A stretch of DNA of 64,000 nucleotides from an uncultured Anaerolineae bacterium. Its GTDB lineage: Bacteria; Chloroflexota; Anaerolineae; Promineifilales; Promineifilaceae. Under the pieces are notes generated by a model that was not told the origin of the DNA, did not search any database, and saw only the letters and a list, made by a program, of their open reading frames with translations. Shown one piece after another: positions 47,608-56,071 of this stretch. Where the stretch lies: contig CALEAD010000016.1 of NCBI GenBank assembly GCA_937943625.1, positions 1 through 64,000 on the forward strand, read 5' to 3'. Made by a program: the position numbers and the translations under genes. The stretch's first letter is position 1. Every line of letters begins with the position of its first letter.

Positions 47608-47814
47608 TCAATCGGGTTTGTGTTGCTGGCGCCAGAGGTAAATGCCCAACAGCAGTTGCGGCGCGGTAATGAGGCCAATGAGGAGAATGCCCATCGGCAG
47701 CAGCCACACTGCGCTCAGTTGTCCATCCTGATAGTAGACGGCCAGCATCCAGATGATGACAATGCTAACCAGTAAACTGCCCAACATTAATGCTGCCCCA
47801 AGTAATCGTATCAT
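47608..47814 (-). CDS. Small two-helix membrane protein
   Basis: 68 residues with two predicted membrane helices (about 3-28 and 36-60) and a short basic C-terminus (WRQQHKPD). AAGGAAA precedes the ATG. No known family recognised. It lies 118 bases upstream of the helical/SPFH pair, same strand, and may belong to the same membrane-associated unit. Confidence 0.6.
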   Translation of the reverse strand: MIRLLGAALMLGSLLVSIVIIWMLAVYYQDGQLSAVWLLPMGILLIGLITAPQLLLGIYLWRQQHKPD

Positions 47815-47845
47815 GTTTCCTTATCTCGGCATGTTTCAGATGATT

Positions 47846-47960
47846 TTTACAAATTTGACCGCCGACCGCCGACCGCGATTTTGCCAGTGATGGGAGGTCT
47901 GCCGCCAGCCGTCTGTGGTCAGAAATTTGTCAAGCGCCGTTTCCAGAAAGCGTGAACCAC
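47846..47960. repeat. Full-length GACCGC-family element
   Basis: ACAAATTTGACCGCC ... TTTTGCCAGTGATGGG ... GTCTGTGGTCAGAAATTTGT with flank AAGCGCCGTTTCC. Terminal ACAAATTTGACC and GGTCAGAAATTTGT are inverted. Closest relatives at 23783-23890 and (reverse) 25018-25150 and 52278-52380. Confidence 0.8.
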
Positions 47961-47988
47961 ACCCTCCTTATCTTCTATCTCCTGCCGC

Positions 47989-48771
47989 TTATCGAAGCCA
48001 TTTTGCCATGATTTGCGCTAGTTGACTGCTGGTTTGCAGGCGCGCCAGGGCATGGTTTAGCTGGCGCAGCAAACGGCCGTCTTCCTTACGCACAACCAGG
48101 GCATAGGGTCGCACCGTCATGGGGTCTGGCAACTGCTGCAGGTTGGTCTGGGGATGCTGGCGCAAAAAGAGGTGGGCGCTGGTGGCGTCCACCAGGGCGG
48201 CCGGGGTACGGCCGTTTACCACTGCGGCTACCGCTGCGTCTGCAGTATCGTAAGTCAGCACCATCAGACCCCGCAGGCGGCGCTGCCAGCGGTTTGCTTC
48301 CATGTGCGCCGGAGAGCCAAGTTCAACAGCCACTGACTGGTCGTGAAGGTCACGCCAACCTTGCAGCTCCAGGCCGGCCGCATAGAGTAAAACCTCACCT
48401 GCATTATAGTAGGGGGTTGAGTAGGCAAAGTCGCGCGTGCGCGATACATCTACCACCAGCGCCGAAATCAGCACATCCACCTGCTGCGTTAGCAGCGCGT
48501 CGTACAGGCCATCAAAGCCAAAGTAGGTGAATTGGGCTTCGGCACCCAGTTCGGCAGCCAGCGCGCGTGCCAGGTCTACCTCCAGGCCCCACACATCACG
48601 GCCGTCTGTGCTGGCAAAGGGGGGGTAAGTTGGGTCAATGCCAACACGCAGCACGGCCGTTTCCTGCACCCGCGCCCAGCCATCATCAGCCTGTCCACAA
48701 CCAGCCAGCAAAAGCAAACAGACCCACGCACCCACCCACCAATAACGCTGCGCCGACATCCTATGGTCCAT
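47989..48771 (-). CDS. Solute-binding lipoprotein (amino-acid ABC type)
   Basis: 260 residues. Lipobox LLLAGCG follows a signal of about 20 residues. SBP_bac_3 fold: LRVGIDPTYPPFAS, WGLEVDLARALAAELG, DVLISALVVDVSRTRDFAYSTPYY, ending DGRLLRQLNHALARL. Such proteins capture polar amino acids for an ABC importer, but no permease or ATPase gene is near; it could instead feed a sensor. ATG 48771 overlaps the upstream glycosidase stop by 11 bases. ATG 48759 is the alternative. Confidence 0.85.
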   Translation of the reverse strand: MDHRMSAQRYWWVGAWVCLLLLAGCGQADDGWARVQETAVLRVGIDPTYPPFASTDGRDVWGLEVDLARALAAELGAEAQFTYFGFDGLYDALLTQQVDVLISALVVDVSRTRDFAYSTPYYNAGEVLLYAAGLELQGWRDLHDQSVAVELGSPAHMEANRWQRRLRGLMVLTYDTADAAVAAVVNGRTPAALVDATSAHLFLRQHPQTNLQQLPDPMTVRPYALVVRKEDGRLLRQLNHALARLQTSSQLAQIMAKWLR

Positions 48772-49867
48772 TCCCGGTAAAGCGCCGCAGCTCATCATAG
48801 AGCGGCTTTGGCCAAAACTCCGGCGTCACCAGGGTAAAATAATCCATGTAGCTGTGTGCGGGTTGGGGAAAACGAAACACCCACAATGCCACTACCTGCA
48901 CAAAAGGCCAATTTTCCTCCGCATAACGCAAGGCTTCCAGCGTATAGGTGATACGTTGCGACGGCCGTACTGCCATCAGCCAACGTGGATCATCATTCCA
49001 ACCTGTTTCTGTGATAAAAATTGGCGTTTCGCCATCGCCATAGGCCAGCATCACCTGGCGCAGCAGCTCCACACGGCGAAAGTTCAGCTGGTCTGGCTCT
49101 GGCTCTGCCAGCGGCGGCTGCGTCAGCCCATACACATGCACCGCCAGACCATCAAAATAGGCGGCTGCGCCAACCTCATACATCGCTTGCAGGTAAAGCA
49201 GGTCATTCAGCCCCCAGGGAGAGCCGGGCGGTTCCAGTGTGGGCGCCAGCGCGCCTGCCAGCACCCCCATTCGCGGGTTAGCGGCCTTGACGGCGGGGTA
49301 GACGGCGCGCAATAGCGCCACGTAATCGGCGGGCGTAGTCTGGCGGTAGCCCCATTCGTAGCTGAGATTTGGTTCATTGCCAATGATCAGATAGGCCACA
49401 TCGCCAGCATAACGCGCGGCAAAGGCGGCGGCATAAGTGGCAAAGTCGTCGTAAGCGTCAGCATCCAGGTAAGTCAGGGGCGTGTTGGGGGGGCGCGCCC
49501 AGTCCGGCGTCAGCCCCAGGCGAGCAATGACGGTCAGCCCCTGAGCGCGCGCGTGGCGGATGACCATGTCTGGGTGGCCCCAGGCAAAGCCGCCACCGGC
49601 AGCGTGGTAGTAAGCCCAGGGGAAAAATTCCACAATCCAGCCTGCGCCCATTTCGCGCACCATTTGCAGGCTGCGCTGGATTTTCCATTCTTCCACTTCA
49701 TCTGTGAGACGCGTGTGGACGCCAAGCAACGGCCGTTGCGTGTAAACCTGCTGCTGCGGCCCCAGCACAACCAGAATGGGCGCTGGCCGGATGAGGAGGA
49801 GTAGTGTGGTAAACATCAGCAGGCGCAGGCCAAAAGTAAGAGAAACCGAGCGAGGCTTAATGGCCAT
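48761..49867 (-). CDS. Glycoside hydrolase-like TIM-barrel protein
   Basis: 368 residues. N-terminal membrane segment (SLTFGLRLLMFTTLLLLIR) and a beta/alpha barrel with clan GH-A signatures: acid/base Glu in LIIGNEPNLSYEW and nucleophile Glu in IFITETGWNDD. The GH family (5, 39 or related) cannot be fixed. Probably exported and membrane-tethered, acting on polysaccharide outside the cell. ATG 49867 is chosen because earlier in-frame Met codons overlap the preceding gene. Coupled to the downstream lipoprotein gene. Confidence 0.8.
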   Translation of the reverse strand: MAIKPRSVSLTFGLRLLMFTTLLLLIRPAPILVVLGPQQQVYTQRPLLGVHTRLTDEVEEWKIQRSLQMVREMGAGWIVEFFPWAYYHAAGGGFAWGHPDMVIRHARAQGLTVIARLGLTPDWARPPNTPLTYLDADAYDDFATYAAAFAARYAGDVAYLIIGNEPNLSYEWGYRQTTPADYVALLRAVYPAVKAANPRMGVLAGALAPTLEPPGSPWGLNDLLYLQAMYEVGAAAYFDGLAVHVYGLTQPPLAEPEPDQLNFRRVELLRQVMLAYGDGETPIFITETGWNDDPRWLMAVRPSQRITYTLEALRYAEENWPFVQVVALWVFRFPQPAHSYMDYFTLVTPEFWPKPLYDELRRFTGNGP

Positions 49868-49925
49868 ACCCCAGGAAAGCAAAAGGCGCAGGCAACGCCG
49901 GCAAAACGGGGCGAGCGAAGCCAGT

Positions 49926-51119
49926 TCAATCAGCGGCAGCCAGCATCGCCTGCGTGTAATGTTCACTCCACCAATCCAGGTGTCCGAGAATCGCGTTAAT
50001 GCGTTCCTGGGGCGAGGCTTCGCGGCCTGGCAGCGGCACAGGGGGCTTTGCCATGGTCGTCAGCCCCAGGCGCGCCAGAAGCTCCCCTTCCAACTGCACA
50101 TTCAGCAATCTGTTTTGCACATCGTGGATGAGTTTGCCCATCTCATCGTCCCGGCTGGTGAGATAGGCTTGCGGCAAAGCGTCTAGCAAAATGGCAGAGG
50201 GGCGACGCGCCGCCTGCCGCAATTTATGATAGTTGGTTGGCGTCAAACCCTGTAAGGGGTCTTCGCCCCAAGTGCGCTTGATGCGCTTGAAAAAGAGATC
50301 AAGTGGCGCCTCAAACTGGTGAATCAGGCGGAGTTGCTGCGAGTTGGTAACGTAGAAGCCCTTGTATTCTTTGGCCAGGCGCTCGGCCAGTTTGGGCCAG
50401 TTAATGCTGCTGAGTTGTTCGGCGCTGAACTGGCTAAAGACAAGAATGATGGACTCCGTATCTTTGGTGTAGGTGGCTTGCAAACCGGGAACCAGGGGAG
50501 AAGTGGCCACGCGCGTAGATTCCCAGCCATAATCGTCTGGCAGCTTGCTGATAAGCGAGGCTAGCCTGGTGTGAATGCGCGCAAAAAGGACAACGGCCGT
50601 TTCCTGGGGGCTGGCGTTCTGGCGCAACAGACGTCGCCCCAGGCTGCGCAACCGCCGCATGTGTTGCAGTTGGTCTTCTGGCGACCAAAGGGCGGGAGCA
50701 AGCGCCATAGAGGCCAACAGCACCTCCTGCGCCCAATAGGCGCAGTTGTCTTCTGCTGTCAGCGTCGGCTGGGCAGGCAAACCGGCTAATAATCCCCCCG
50801 ATTGCAGCAACGGCCGCCCTTCAATAGCTAGGTGATGTGCCAAGACCGGATTCAGCAGCAGGTGGCGCGCCAGGGTGCGGCGCGTGGCCAACAATGGCGC
50901 GCGGCGCAACCGGCGACCATATTCCTGCCATAACGGCAAAAACGAGCGGCGCAGGCGATGAATATCCATCGTCTCGGCCACCACCAGCAGTAAATTGATG
51001 TCAGACTCCCCCATCTCGTAAGTGCGCTGAGGCACACTGCCATACAGGTAAGCGCTTTCCAACTCGCTGCCAAGCTCGCGGGACAGGGGATTGATGACGG
51101 CTGTTGCAATTCGTTCCAT
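49926..51119 (-). CDS. Nucleotidyltransferase-fold protein, altered active site
   Basis: 397 residues. The N-terminal YLYGSVPQRTYEMGESDINLLLVV follows the pol-beta nucleotidyltransferase pattern GSxxxG...SDxDL, but the second catalytic Asp is Asn (SDIN). The remaining 330 residues are helical, with no named domain recognised. It may be a non-catalytic or reduced-activity family member. The start is supported by TATAAT ending 8 bases before ATG 51119 (leaderless). First gene of the stretch that continues with the glycosidase, 58 bases downstream. Confidence 0.65.
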   Translation of the reverse strand: MERIATAVINPLSRELGSELESAYLYGSVPQRTYEMGESDINLLLVVAETMDIHRLRRSFLPLWQEYGRRLRRAPLLATRRTLARHLLLNPVLAHHLAIEGRPLLQSGGLLAGLPAQPTLTAEDNCAYWAQEVLLASMALAPALWSPEDQLQHMRRLRSLGRRLLRQNASPQETAVVLFARIHTRLASLISKLPDDYGWESTRVATSPLVPGLQATYTKDTESIILVFSQFSAEQLSSINWPKLAERLAKEYKGFYVTNSQQLRLIHQFEAPLDLFFKRIKRTWGEDPLQGLTPTNYHKLRQAARRPSAILLDALPQAYLTSRDDEMGKLIHDVQNRLLNVQLEGELLARLGLTTMAKPPVPLPGREASPQERINAILGHLDWWSEHYTQAMLAAAD

Positions 51120-51127
51120 AGGGGACA

Positions 51128-51133
51128 ATTATA
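51128..51133 (-). promoter_or_regulatory. -10 box, leaderless start for the nucleotidyltransferase-like gene
   Basis: A perfect TATAAT on the minus strand, 8 bases before ATG 51119. No Shine-Dalgarno site. -35 weak. Confidence 0.45.
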
Positions 51134-51240
51134 CCCGTCAAGCAAGTAAATAAACATCCTCACTTTACACTTTTGCTAGATAGCGCACGATTCTGCGCAG
51201 ATTGAACAAATTGGCGCAGATTTTTTGGCTGTGTTGGGGG

Positions 51241-51246
51241 TATAAT
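51241..51246 (+). promoter_or_regulatory. -10 box for the epimerase gene
   Basis: A perfect TATAAT preceded by a G run, about 47 bases before ATG 51294, which has a GGAGAG ribosome site. No good -35. Confidence 0.45.
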
Positions 51247-51293
51247 CGCCGCACAACTGGCTTTTTACCCTTCAGCCTAACTTTGGAGAGCGT

Positions 51294-52241
51294 ATGCGCA
51301 TTTTTGTGACAGGAGCTACGGGCTTTGCGGGGTCACACCTGGTGCAAATGCTGTTGGCCGGGGGGCACGAGGTATTTGCCCTGGTACATGCTTCCACCAG
51401 CCATCAGAAGCTGATGACACACCCGCAGTTGCATGAAATTGCCGGCAATTTACTAGCACCAGAATCGCTAAAAACGGCCGTTGCCCAGGCCAAACCCGAC
51501 ATTGTTTATCATCTGGCCGGGCAGGCTTATCCGGCACGCTCCTGGCAAGACCCGGCGCAGACGTTTGCCATCAACACTGGTGGCACGGCCAATTTGCTAG
51601 AGGCAGTCATCGCTTACGGCCGTCCGCGCACCATTGTTGTCACCAGCGCCGAAATTTATGGCCTGGTTACGGCCAGACAACTCCCCCTGACAGAACGCAG
51701 CGCCCCCGCGCCGCGTCACCCCTATGGCGTGAGCAAAGTGGCGGCGGGTCAGCTTGTGCCGCTTTATTGGGAACGCTATCGGCTGCCGGCGGTAGAAGCA
51801 CGGCCGTTTAACCACATCGGCCCCAACCAGGCCACCGGCTTTGTGGTGCCAGACTTTGCCAGCCAGATTGCCGCCATCAAGCTGGGGCAGCGCCCCGCCA
51901 CCATGCAAGTTGGCAACCTGAACGCGCAGCGCGACTTCAGCGACGTGCGTGATGTGGCGCGCGCCTACATGGCCCTGGCCGAAAAAGGACAACCTGGTGA
52001 GGCTTATCTGATCTGCTCCGGTCAGCCTGTTTCCATTCATTATCTGCTGCAAGTGTTGATCGAACTGGCCGGCGTCACCGTAAACGTGGAATACGACCCG
52101 GCGCGGATGCGCCCAGCCGATGTGCCCATCCTCTATGGCAGCGCCGCCAAACTGCAAAAACATACCGGCTGGCGACCAGAAATTCACCTGCGCCAGTCGC
52201 TGGCCGACGCCCTGGATGATTGGCTGCATCGTTTGCAATAA
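51294..52241 (+). CDS. NAD-dependent nucleotide-sugar epimerase/dehydratase
   Basis: 315 residues, extended SDR fold. N-terminal cofactor loop GATGFAG, active-site YGVSK (YxxxK), an upstream SAEIYG, and [10 protein letters not shown]. This last and the [16 protein letters not shown] segment are close to GDP-mannose 4,6-dehydratase / GDP-6-deoxy-lyxo-4-hexulose reductase (RMD) proteins. Likely makes an activated deoxysugar for surface glycans. GGAG site before ATG. The downstream gap carries a GACCGC repeat. Confidence 0.88.
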   Translation: MRIFVTGATGFAGSHLVQMLLAGGHEVFALVHASTSHQKLMTHPQLHEIAGNLLAPESLKTAVAQAKPDIVYHLAGQAYPARSWQDPAQTFAINTGGTANLLEAVIAYGRPRTIVVTSAEIYGLVTARQLPLTERSAPAPRHPYGVSKVAAGQLVPLYWERYRLPAVEARPFNHIGPNQATGFVVPDFASQIAAIKLGQRPATMQVGNLNAQRDFSDVRDVARAYMALAEKGQPGEAYLICSGQPVSIHYLLQVLIELAGVTVNVEYDPARMRPADVPILYGSAAKLQKHTGWRPEIHLRQSLADALDDWLHRLQ

Positions 52242-52277
52242 ACGCCAGGCCAGGAGCAAAAGAAGGGCATGGCTCAT

Positions 52278-52380
52278 CTTCTTTGGAGACGGTGCTTTAC
52301 AAATTTCTGACCGCAGATGGCCGATGGCCGACCGCCCATCACTGGCAAAATCGCGGTCAGCGGTCTGCGGTCAAAAACAA
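52278..52380. repeat. GACCGC-family element, reverse orientation
   Basis: ACAAATTTCTGACCGCAGATGGC ... CCCATCACTGGCAAAAT ... GCGGTCTGCGGTCAAAA (split): the reverse of the 47846-47960 element. It ends 8 bases before the tlyA start codon. Confidence 0.75.
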
Positions 52381-52387
52381 AAACCTG

Positions 52388-53116
52388 ATGACTAAAGGCA
52401 AAGAAAGGCTGGACAAGCTGCTGGTAGAACGGGAACTGGCACCCACGCGCGCCAAAGCGCAGGCAACCATTCTCGCCGGAGAGGTGTTTGTGGATGGGGC
52501 GCGCGTGGATAAGCCGGGCACGGCCGTTTCGCTGGAGGCCGTCATCACCCTGAAAAGCACAATGCCCTACGTGGGGCGTGGCGGCTACAAGCTGGCAGCG
52601 GCGCTGGCGAGCTTTGGCATTGTCGTAGATGGTCGCATTTGCGCCGACGTAGGCGCCTGCACCGGCGGCTTTACCGACGTGCTGCTGCAAAATGGCGCGG
52701 CCAGAGTATACGCCATTGATGTGGGCTACGGGCAGCTAGACTGGAAGCTGCGCCAGGATGCGCGCGTCGTGGTCATGGAACGCACCAACGCACGCTACCT
52801 GGAATCTTTGCCAGAAGCCATTCAGTTTGCCTGTATAGATGTTTCGTTTATCTCGCTGAAGCTCATTTTACCTGCAGTTCAGAAGTGGCTTACGCCCGGA
52901 GCGGAAATTGTGGCCCTGGTGAAGCCGCAGTTTGAGGCCGGGCCAGAGCAGGTGGGCAAGGGGGGCATTGTGCGCGAAACGGCCGTGCACCAGCAAGTGC
53001 TGCAAATGATCACAACCTGGTGCCAGGCGCACAATCTGTTCGTTCAGGGGATGATAGATTCCCCGCTGACTGGCGCCGACGGCAATAAAGAGTTTTTGCT
53101 CTGGCTGCGCACCTGA
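52388..53116 (+). CDS. tlyA: TlyA-family rRNA 2'-O-methyltransferase
   Basis: 242 residues. N-terminal S4 RNA-binding domain ([31 protein letters not shown]), then the FtsJ-like SAM methyltransferase ([59 protein letters not shown]). TlyA methylates ribose 2'-O positions in 16S and/or 23S rRNA. ATG 52388 begins just after the repeat; a frame from 52220 translates the repeat and is rejected. No ribosome site is visible. The last 73 bases overlap the convergent gene. Confidence 0.93.
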   Translation: MTKGKERLDKLLVERELAPTRAKAQATILAGEVFVDGARVDKPGTAVSLEAVITLKSTMPYVGRGGYKLAAALASFGIVVDGRICADVGACTGGFTDVLLQNGAARVYAIDVGYGQLDWKLRQDARVVVMERTNARYLESLPEAIQFACIDVSFISLKLILPAVQKWLTPGAEIVALVKPQFEAGPEQVGKGGIVRETAVHQQVLQMITTWCQAHNLFVQGMIDSPLTGADGNKEFLLWLRT

Positions 53117-53877
53117 AGTGAGGCAATCTCCAGCCACTGCGTTTCCGTTGTAGGCAGCGTGCCCCAGGCCACACGGCCGTTTACCGGCACCGCCAGATAT
53201 TGATTATCCAACCAGCAGACAAACCCCAGCGGCCCACGCGGGCTACAAGCAGTGTGCAAGCAAAGAGAGCCATCCACGTAGAAGGCGCAACCATGGGCGC
53301 GCCAGCGCAGGCTATAGCTGTGCCATTGCGTCATGTCAAGCGATAGCGGCGCAAAACTAATGCCCAGACGCGGGCGCAGCAGCGGCCACAAGCGAGGCCA
53401 CATCTGCCGGTACAGGCCAGGAAGCTGATTCAACAACAGCAGCAGCGGTGCCAGAGGGGCCAGCGTCAGCGCGCCGGGTGTCCCTGCATCCAGCGTTGCC
53501 GCAAACCAGCCCCGCCCCAAACGGCCGTTGCGCGGCAGGGGTAAATCCGTTGGCGCCGAGGCGAAAAAGAACCAGACAGCCTGCGGCAGCGCCGGGTAGC
53601 GCCTGGTCGGATCGCCAAAGGGAGCATTCCAAAAGCCAAAGCCGGCCGTGCCGCGCAGCGCCTCTGCGCCATGCGAAAAGCGCGCGCGCGCATCGAGCAT
53701 CGTACCGGGTCGCCAGGGAAAGTGCGCGCGAGAAGAAAAACGGCCGTAGTCATCCACCTGCGCATCCCCATAACCCGCAGAAACAGGCGGCAGAATCAGT
53801 CGCTGCCTGGCGACATCCACCTGCCCCCCACCCAACTCCAGCGGGCGCAAGCCGGCAAGCCCGTGAATCTGTACCAT
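53044..53877 (-). CDS. Conserved protein, lectin-like beta fold suspected
   Basis: 277 residues, no signal. Trp/Gly/aromatic-rich beta pattern: [65 protein letters not shown]. These resemble concanavalin-like or GH16-like jelly rolls, where W.......W....FYVDG is common. No catalytic E-x-D-x-x-E is visible, so enzymatic activity is doubtful. A hydrophobic Leu-rich stretch ([17 protein letters not shown]) lies mid-protein. The 3' end overlaps tlyA by 73 bases; the true stop could be earlier if the last codons are not functional. Confidence 0.6.
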   Translation of the reverse strand: MVQIHGLAGLRPLELGGGQVDVARQRLILPPVSAGYGDAQVDDYGRFSSRAHFPWRPGTMLDARARFSHGAEALRGTAGFGFWNAPFGDPTRRYPALPQAVWFFFASAPTDLPLPRNGRLGRGWFAATLDAGTPGALTLAPLAPLLLLLNQLPGLYRQMWPRLWPLLRPRLGISFAPLSLDMTQWHSYSLRWRAHGCAFYVDGSLCLHTACSPRGPLGFVCWLDNQYLAVPVNGRVAWGTLPTTETQWLEIASLQVRSQSKNSLLPSAPVSGESIIP

Positions 53878-53904
53878 TTGCTATCTTACTCCCCGAATAT
53901 CCGC

Positions 53905-53910
53905 TATAAT
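53905..53910 (+). promoter_or_regulatory. -10 box for the metallo-hydrolase gene
   Basis: TATAAT 24 bases before ATG 53934, followed by an AAGGAG ribosome site. The -35 is not clear. Confidence 0.45.
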
Positions 53911-53933
53911 TGAACCTCGCAAGGAGATAATTC

Positions 53934-54563
53934 ATGGAAATAACCTGGTACGGACTAAGCTGTTTTCGTTTTAGCGAGCGCAAACATGCTACTATTGTAA
54001 CCGATCCCTACAGCCCAAGCCTGGGACTCCCCCCGCTCAGTCTCAAAGCCGATGTGGTAACCGTCAGCCATGATGCCCCTGGGCACAACTACCTGGGCGG
54101 CATTTCAGGATACAAGCACGTTCTTAACGGGCCAGGGGAATATGAAATCGGCAGCGTGTTTATCACCGGCACGGCCACCAATTACGATGCGCGGCTGGCC
54201 AGCAATGTGCTGTATGTCTTTGATTTTGATGGCTTGACCATTGCCCACCTGGGTGACATGCACAAAGTCCCCACACAGACACAAATTGAACCACTAGAAG
54301 CGATTAACATTCTACTTGTGCCCGTGGGAGGCGGTCGCAGCCTGAATGCTGCCCAGGCAGCCGAGTTGGTCTCGATGCTTGAGCCAAACATCATTATTCC
54401 CATGCACTACCGTCTCCCCGGCCTGCAATTGGAACTGGACAGCGTAGACCGTTTCCTCAAAGAAATGGGCATCACAGAACCAAAAGAAGAAAGTTCCCTC
54501 AAAATCTCAGCAGCCTCTATCCCAGAAGAAACTGAAGTCATCATCCTGACCCCGAAGGGCTAA
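53934..54563 (+). CDS. UlaG-like MBL-fold metallo-hydrolase
   Basis: 209 residues. The metallo-beta-lactamase fold starts MEITWYGLSCFRF, with the UlaG-type early Asp DPY, then VTVSHDAPGHNY (a reduced HxHxDH motif), LNGPGEYEI, IAHLGDMH and IIPMHYR. The metal-binding set is partly changed (SHDAPGH), as in many of these short archaeal/bacterial hydrolases. Substrate unknown. Good -10 box and AAGGAG. The next small gene follows after 18 bases. Confidence 0.85.
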   Translation: MEITWYGLSCFRFSERKHATIVTDPYSPSLGLPPLSLKADVVTVSHDAPGHNYLGGISGYKHVLNGPGEYEIGSVFITGTATNYDARLASNVLYVFDFDGLTIAHLGDMHKVPTQTQIEPLEAINILLVPVGGGRSLNAAQAAELVSMLEPNIIIPMHYRLPGLQLELDSVDRFLKEMGITEPKEESSLKISAASIPEETEVIILTPKG

Positions 54564-54581
54564 GCAAACAAGGTACAGGTC

Positions 54582-54884
54582 ATGCAAGCAAAACTGATTA
54601 TGTGCTGGAATATACGCAAAGAAACGGAATCAGAGTACTTCGAGTTTTTGGTACATGAGTTTATACCGGGGTTAAATCGGTTGGGCATTGAAGATATCCA
54701 GGTCTGGTATACGGCCTATGGGGACGCACAACAGAAATTGGCCAGCGGCGTGGCGCCTGCCCTGGAACAGATGCAGCGCATCTTGCAAAGTGAAGAATGG
54801 CAGAGGCTGGTTGAGCGCTTGCGTGACTACGTGGATGGTTACTCGCAAAAAGTTGTGCGCGCCACACGCGGCTTTCAGATTTAG
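54582..54884 (+). CDS. Small conserved protein, ferredoxin-like fold suspected
   Basis: 100 residues: MQAKLIMCWNIRKETESEYFEFLVHEFIPGLNRLGI..., then a C-terminal helix. The pattern of a strand, a long helix and EEW.....RL resembles dimeric alpha-beta barrel (NIPSNAP/Dabb-like) proteins, but this is a fold guess. Co-transcribed with the metallo-hydrolase; transcript ends at the terminator just downstream. Confidence 0.65.
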   Translation: MQAKLIMCWNIRKETESEYFEFLVHEFIPGLNRLGIEDIQVWYTAYGDAQQKLASGVAPALEQMQRILQSEEWQRLVERLRDYVDGYSQKVVRATRGFQI

Positions 54885-54897
54885 CCTGGTTTGCCAC

Positions 54898-54931
54898 AAA
54901 AAAAGCCTGTCCAGATGGGCAGGCTTTTTGC
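54898..54931. terminator. Bidirectional intrinsic terminator
   Basis: AAAAAGCCTG(T)CC - AGAT - GG(G)CAGGCTTTTT: a GC-rich stem flanked by A and T runs on both sides. It serves the plus-strand gene ending at 54884 and the minus-strand zinc-ribbon gene ending at 54955. The only clear intrinsic terminator in the window. Confidence 0.9.
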
Positions 54932-54954
54932 TTAACATGCGTTTGGCATAGGCA

Positions 54955-55263
54955 TTAAACGGCCGTTGCCGGAGCTTTGCTGGTGCTGGGGGGTGATGTT
55001 GACGTCGCAGTTTTCTCACTACTCGCCCCTTTGTCCGCTGTCGTGGGGGTTTCACCGCTGCTGGTTGTCAGGCTGGCGTTCTTGCCGTTGCGGCTGTCTG
55101 TAATGTAAAATCCACTGCCCTTGAAGACAACCCCCACCGCATTGACCACGCGCCGCACACGGCCGTTGCACGTGGGGCAATCAGTTAGCGGCGCATCGCT
55201 CATGCGCTGCTGCCGGTCAAATTGATATCCACACTCGTTGCATCTGTACGTGTATAGTGGCAT
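54955..55263 (-). CDS. FmdB-type zinc-ribbon protein
   Basis: 102 residues. N-terminal zinc ribbon MPLYTYRCNECGY...CPTCNG (CxxC...CxxC), then the FmdB motif VVFKGSGFYITD. The C-terminal 45 residues are Ser/Thr/Pro/Ala-rich and disordered. FmdB-type proteins are putative regulators; the name comes from a formamidase/acetamidase regulator, and the function here is unknown. ATG follows GAGGCGAGTACC. Confidence 0.88.
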   Translation of the reverse strand: MPLYTYRCNECGYQFDRQQRMSDAPLTDCPTCNGRVRRVVNAVGVVFKGSGFYITDSRNGKNASLTTSSGETPTTADKGASSEKTATSTSPPSTSKAPATAV

Positions 55264-55345
55264 GGTACTCGCCTCTCCACTCTGGGCATTGTTTCACCTG
55301 AAACTGATTACAGCCAATGGAGTATTGTAACGGCCGTATTCTCGT

Positions 55346-55375
55346 TTGACAAACCACGATACGCTATGCTACTAA
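55346..55375 (+). promoter_or_regulatory. Promoter of the PH-domain gene
   Basis: TTGACA - 18 bases - TACTAA with a TG two bases before the -10 box. Leader of about 45 bases with GGAGG before ATG 55426. Confidence 0.5.
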
Positions 55376-55425
55376 TTAATTGTTAGTTTTTTATTAGATT
55401 TCACACGCGATGTTTGGAGGTTCCC

Positions 55426-55965
55426 ATGTCCGTAAGCGAAGCACAACTACGTACAAAAGCGCGCGTCTGGCAAGCCCTGGCGCAATCTGGGCTAGATATA
55501 AGCGCTCTAGACAAAGCCACCCTGGAATCCCTGGTGGATTTAGTCACCGAAGCAGCACTCATAGAAATTGATTCCGAAATTGGCCAGGCAGAAAAAGTGG
55601 CCACGCCCGCTTCAGATGATGTGTTGAACGATCACAAGGAAGATGTGCTTTGGGAAGGACGGCCGTTTCTCTCGCTAACACTGCACTATACCATCACCGA
55701 CGAGCGCATTCGCATTACCGAGGGTTTTTTTGGCAAATCCCGCGAAAATATTGAGCTTGTGCGTATTCAAGACATGGATTACACCCAAACGTTTGGCGAG
55801 CGAATTCTCAACCTGGGTGACATTCACGTGCGCAGCCACGACCCCAGCAACCCAGAAGTTGTGCTAAAAAATGTCAAAGATCCAGAAAACGTCTATGAAA
55901 TTCTGCGCCGCGCCGTCCTCAATGCGCGCCGCAAGCACAACTTTACTTACCGCGAAGAAATGTAA
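55426..55965 (+). CDS. Bacterial PH-domain protein
   Basis: 179 residues. The N-terminal 65 residues form a helical region (LRTKARVWQALAQSGLDI, ALDKATLESLVDLVTEAALIE). The C-terminal part is a bacterial pleckstrin-homology-like domain: LWEGRPFLSLTLHYTITDERIRI, IELVRIQDMDYTQTFGERILNLGDI, VKDPENVYEILRRAV. The pattern typical of DUF304/YdbS-like membrane-associated proteins is clear, but no transmembrane helix is present here. GGAGG fixes the start at 55426. Function unknown. Confidence 0.82.
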   Translation: MSVSEAQLRTKARVWQALAQSGLDISALDKATLESLVDLVTEAALIEIDSEIGQAEKVATPASDDVLNDHKEDVLWEGRPFLSLTLHYTITDERIRITEGFFGKSRENIELVRIQDMDYTQTFGERILNLGDIHVRSHDPSNPEVVLKNVKDPENVYEILRRAVLNARRKHNFTYREEM

Positions 55966-55978
55966 AAATCTCCGGGGG

Positions 55979-56071
55979 CCCTCAGTGGTTCACGCTTCTA
56001 CAATTTCCTGACGGCAGACAGGTGGCGGTCCCCAGTCGGCGGTCAGCGGTCGGCGGTCCAATTCTCAGGAT
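55979..56071. repeat. GACCGC-family element
   Basis: CAGTGGTTCACGCTTCTACAA (split), TTCCTGACGGCAGAC, then GTCGGCGGTCAGCGGTCGGCGGTCC in two pieces: a diverged member ending at the stop of the acyltransferase gene. Confidence 0.65.
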
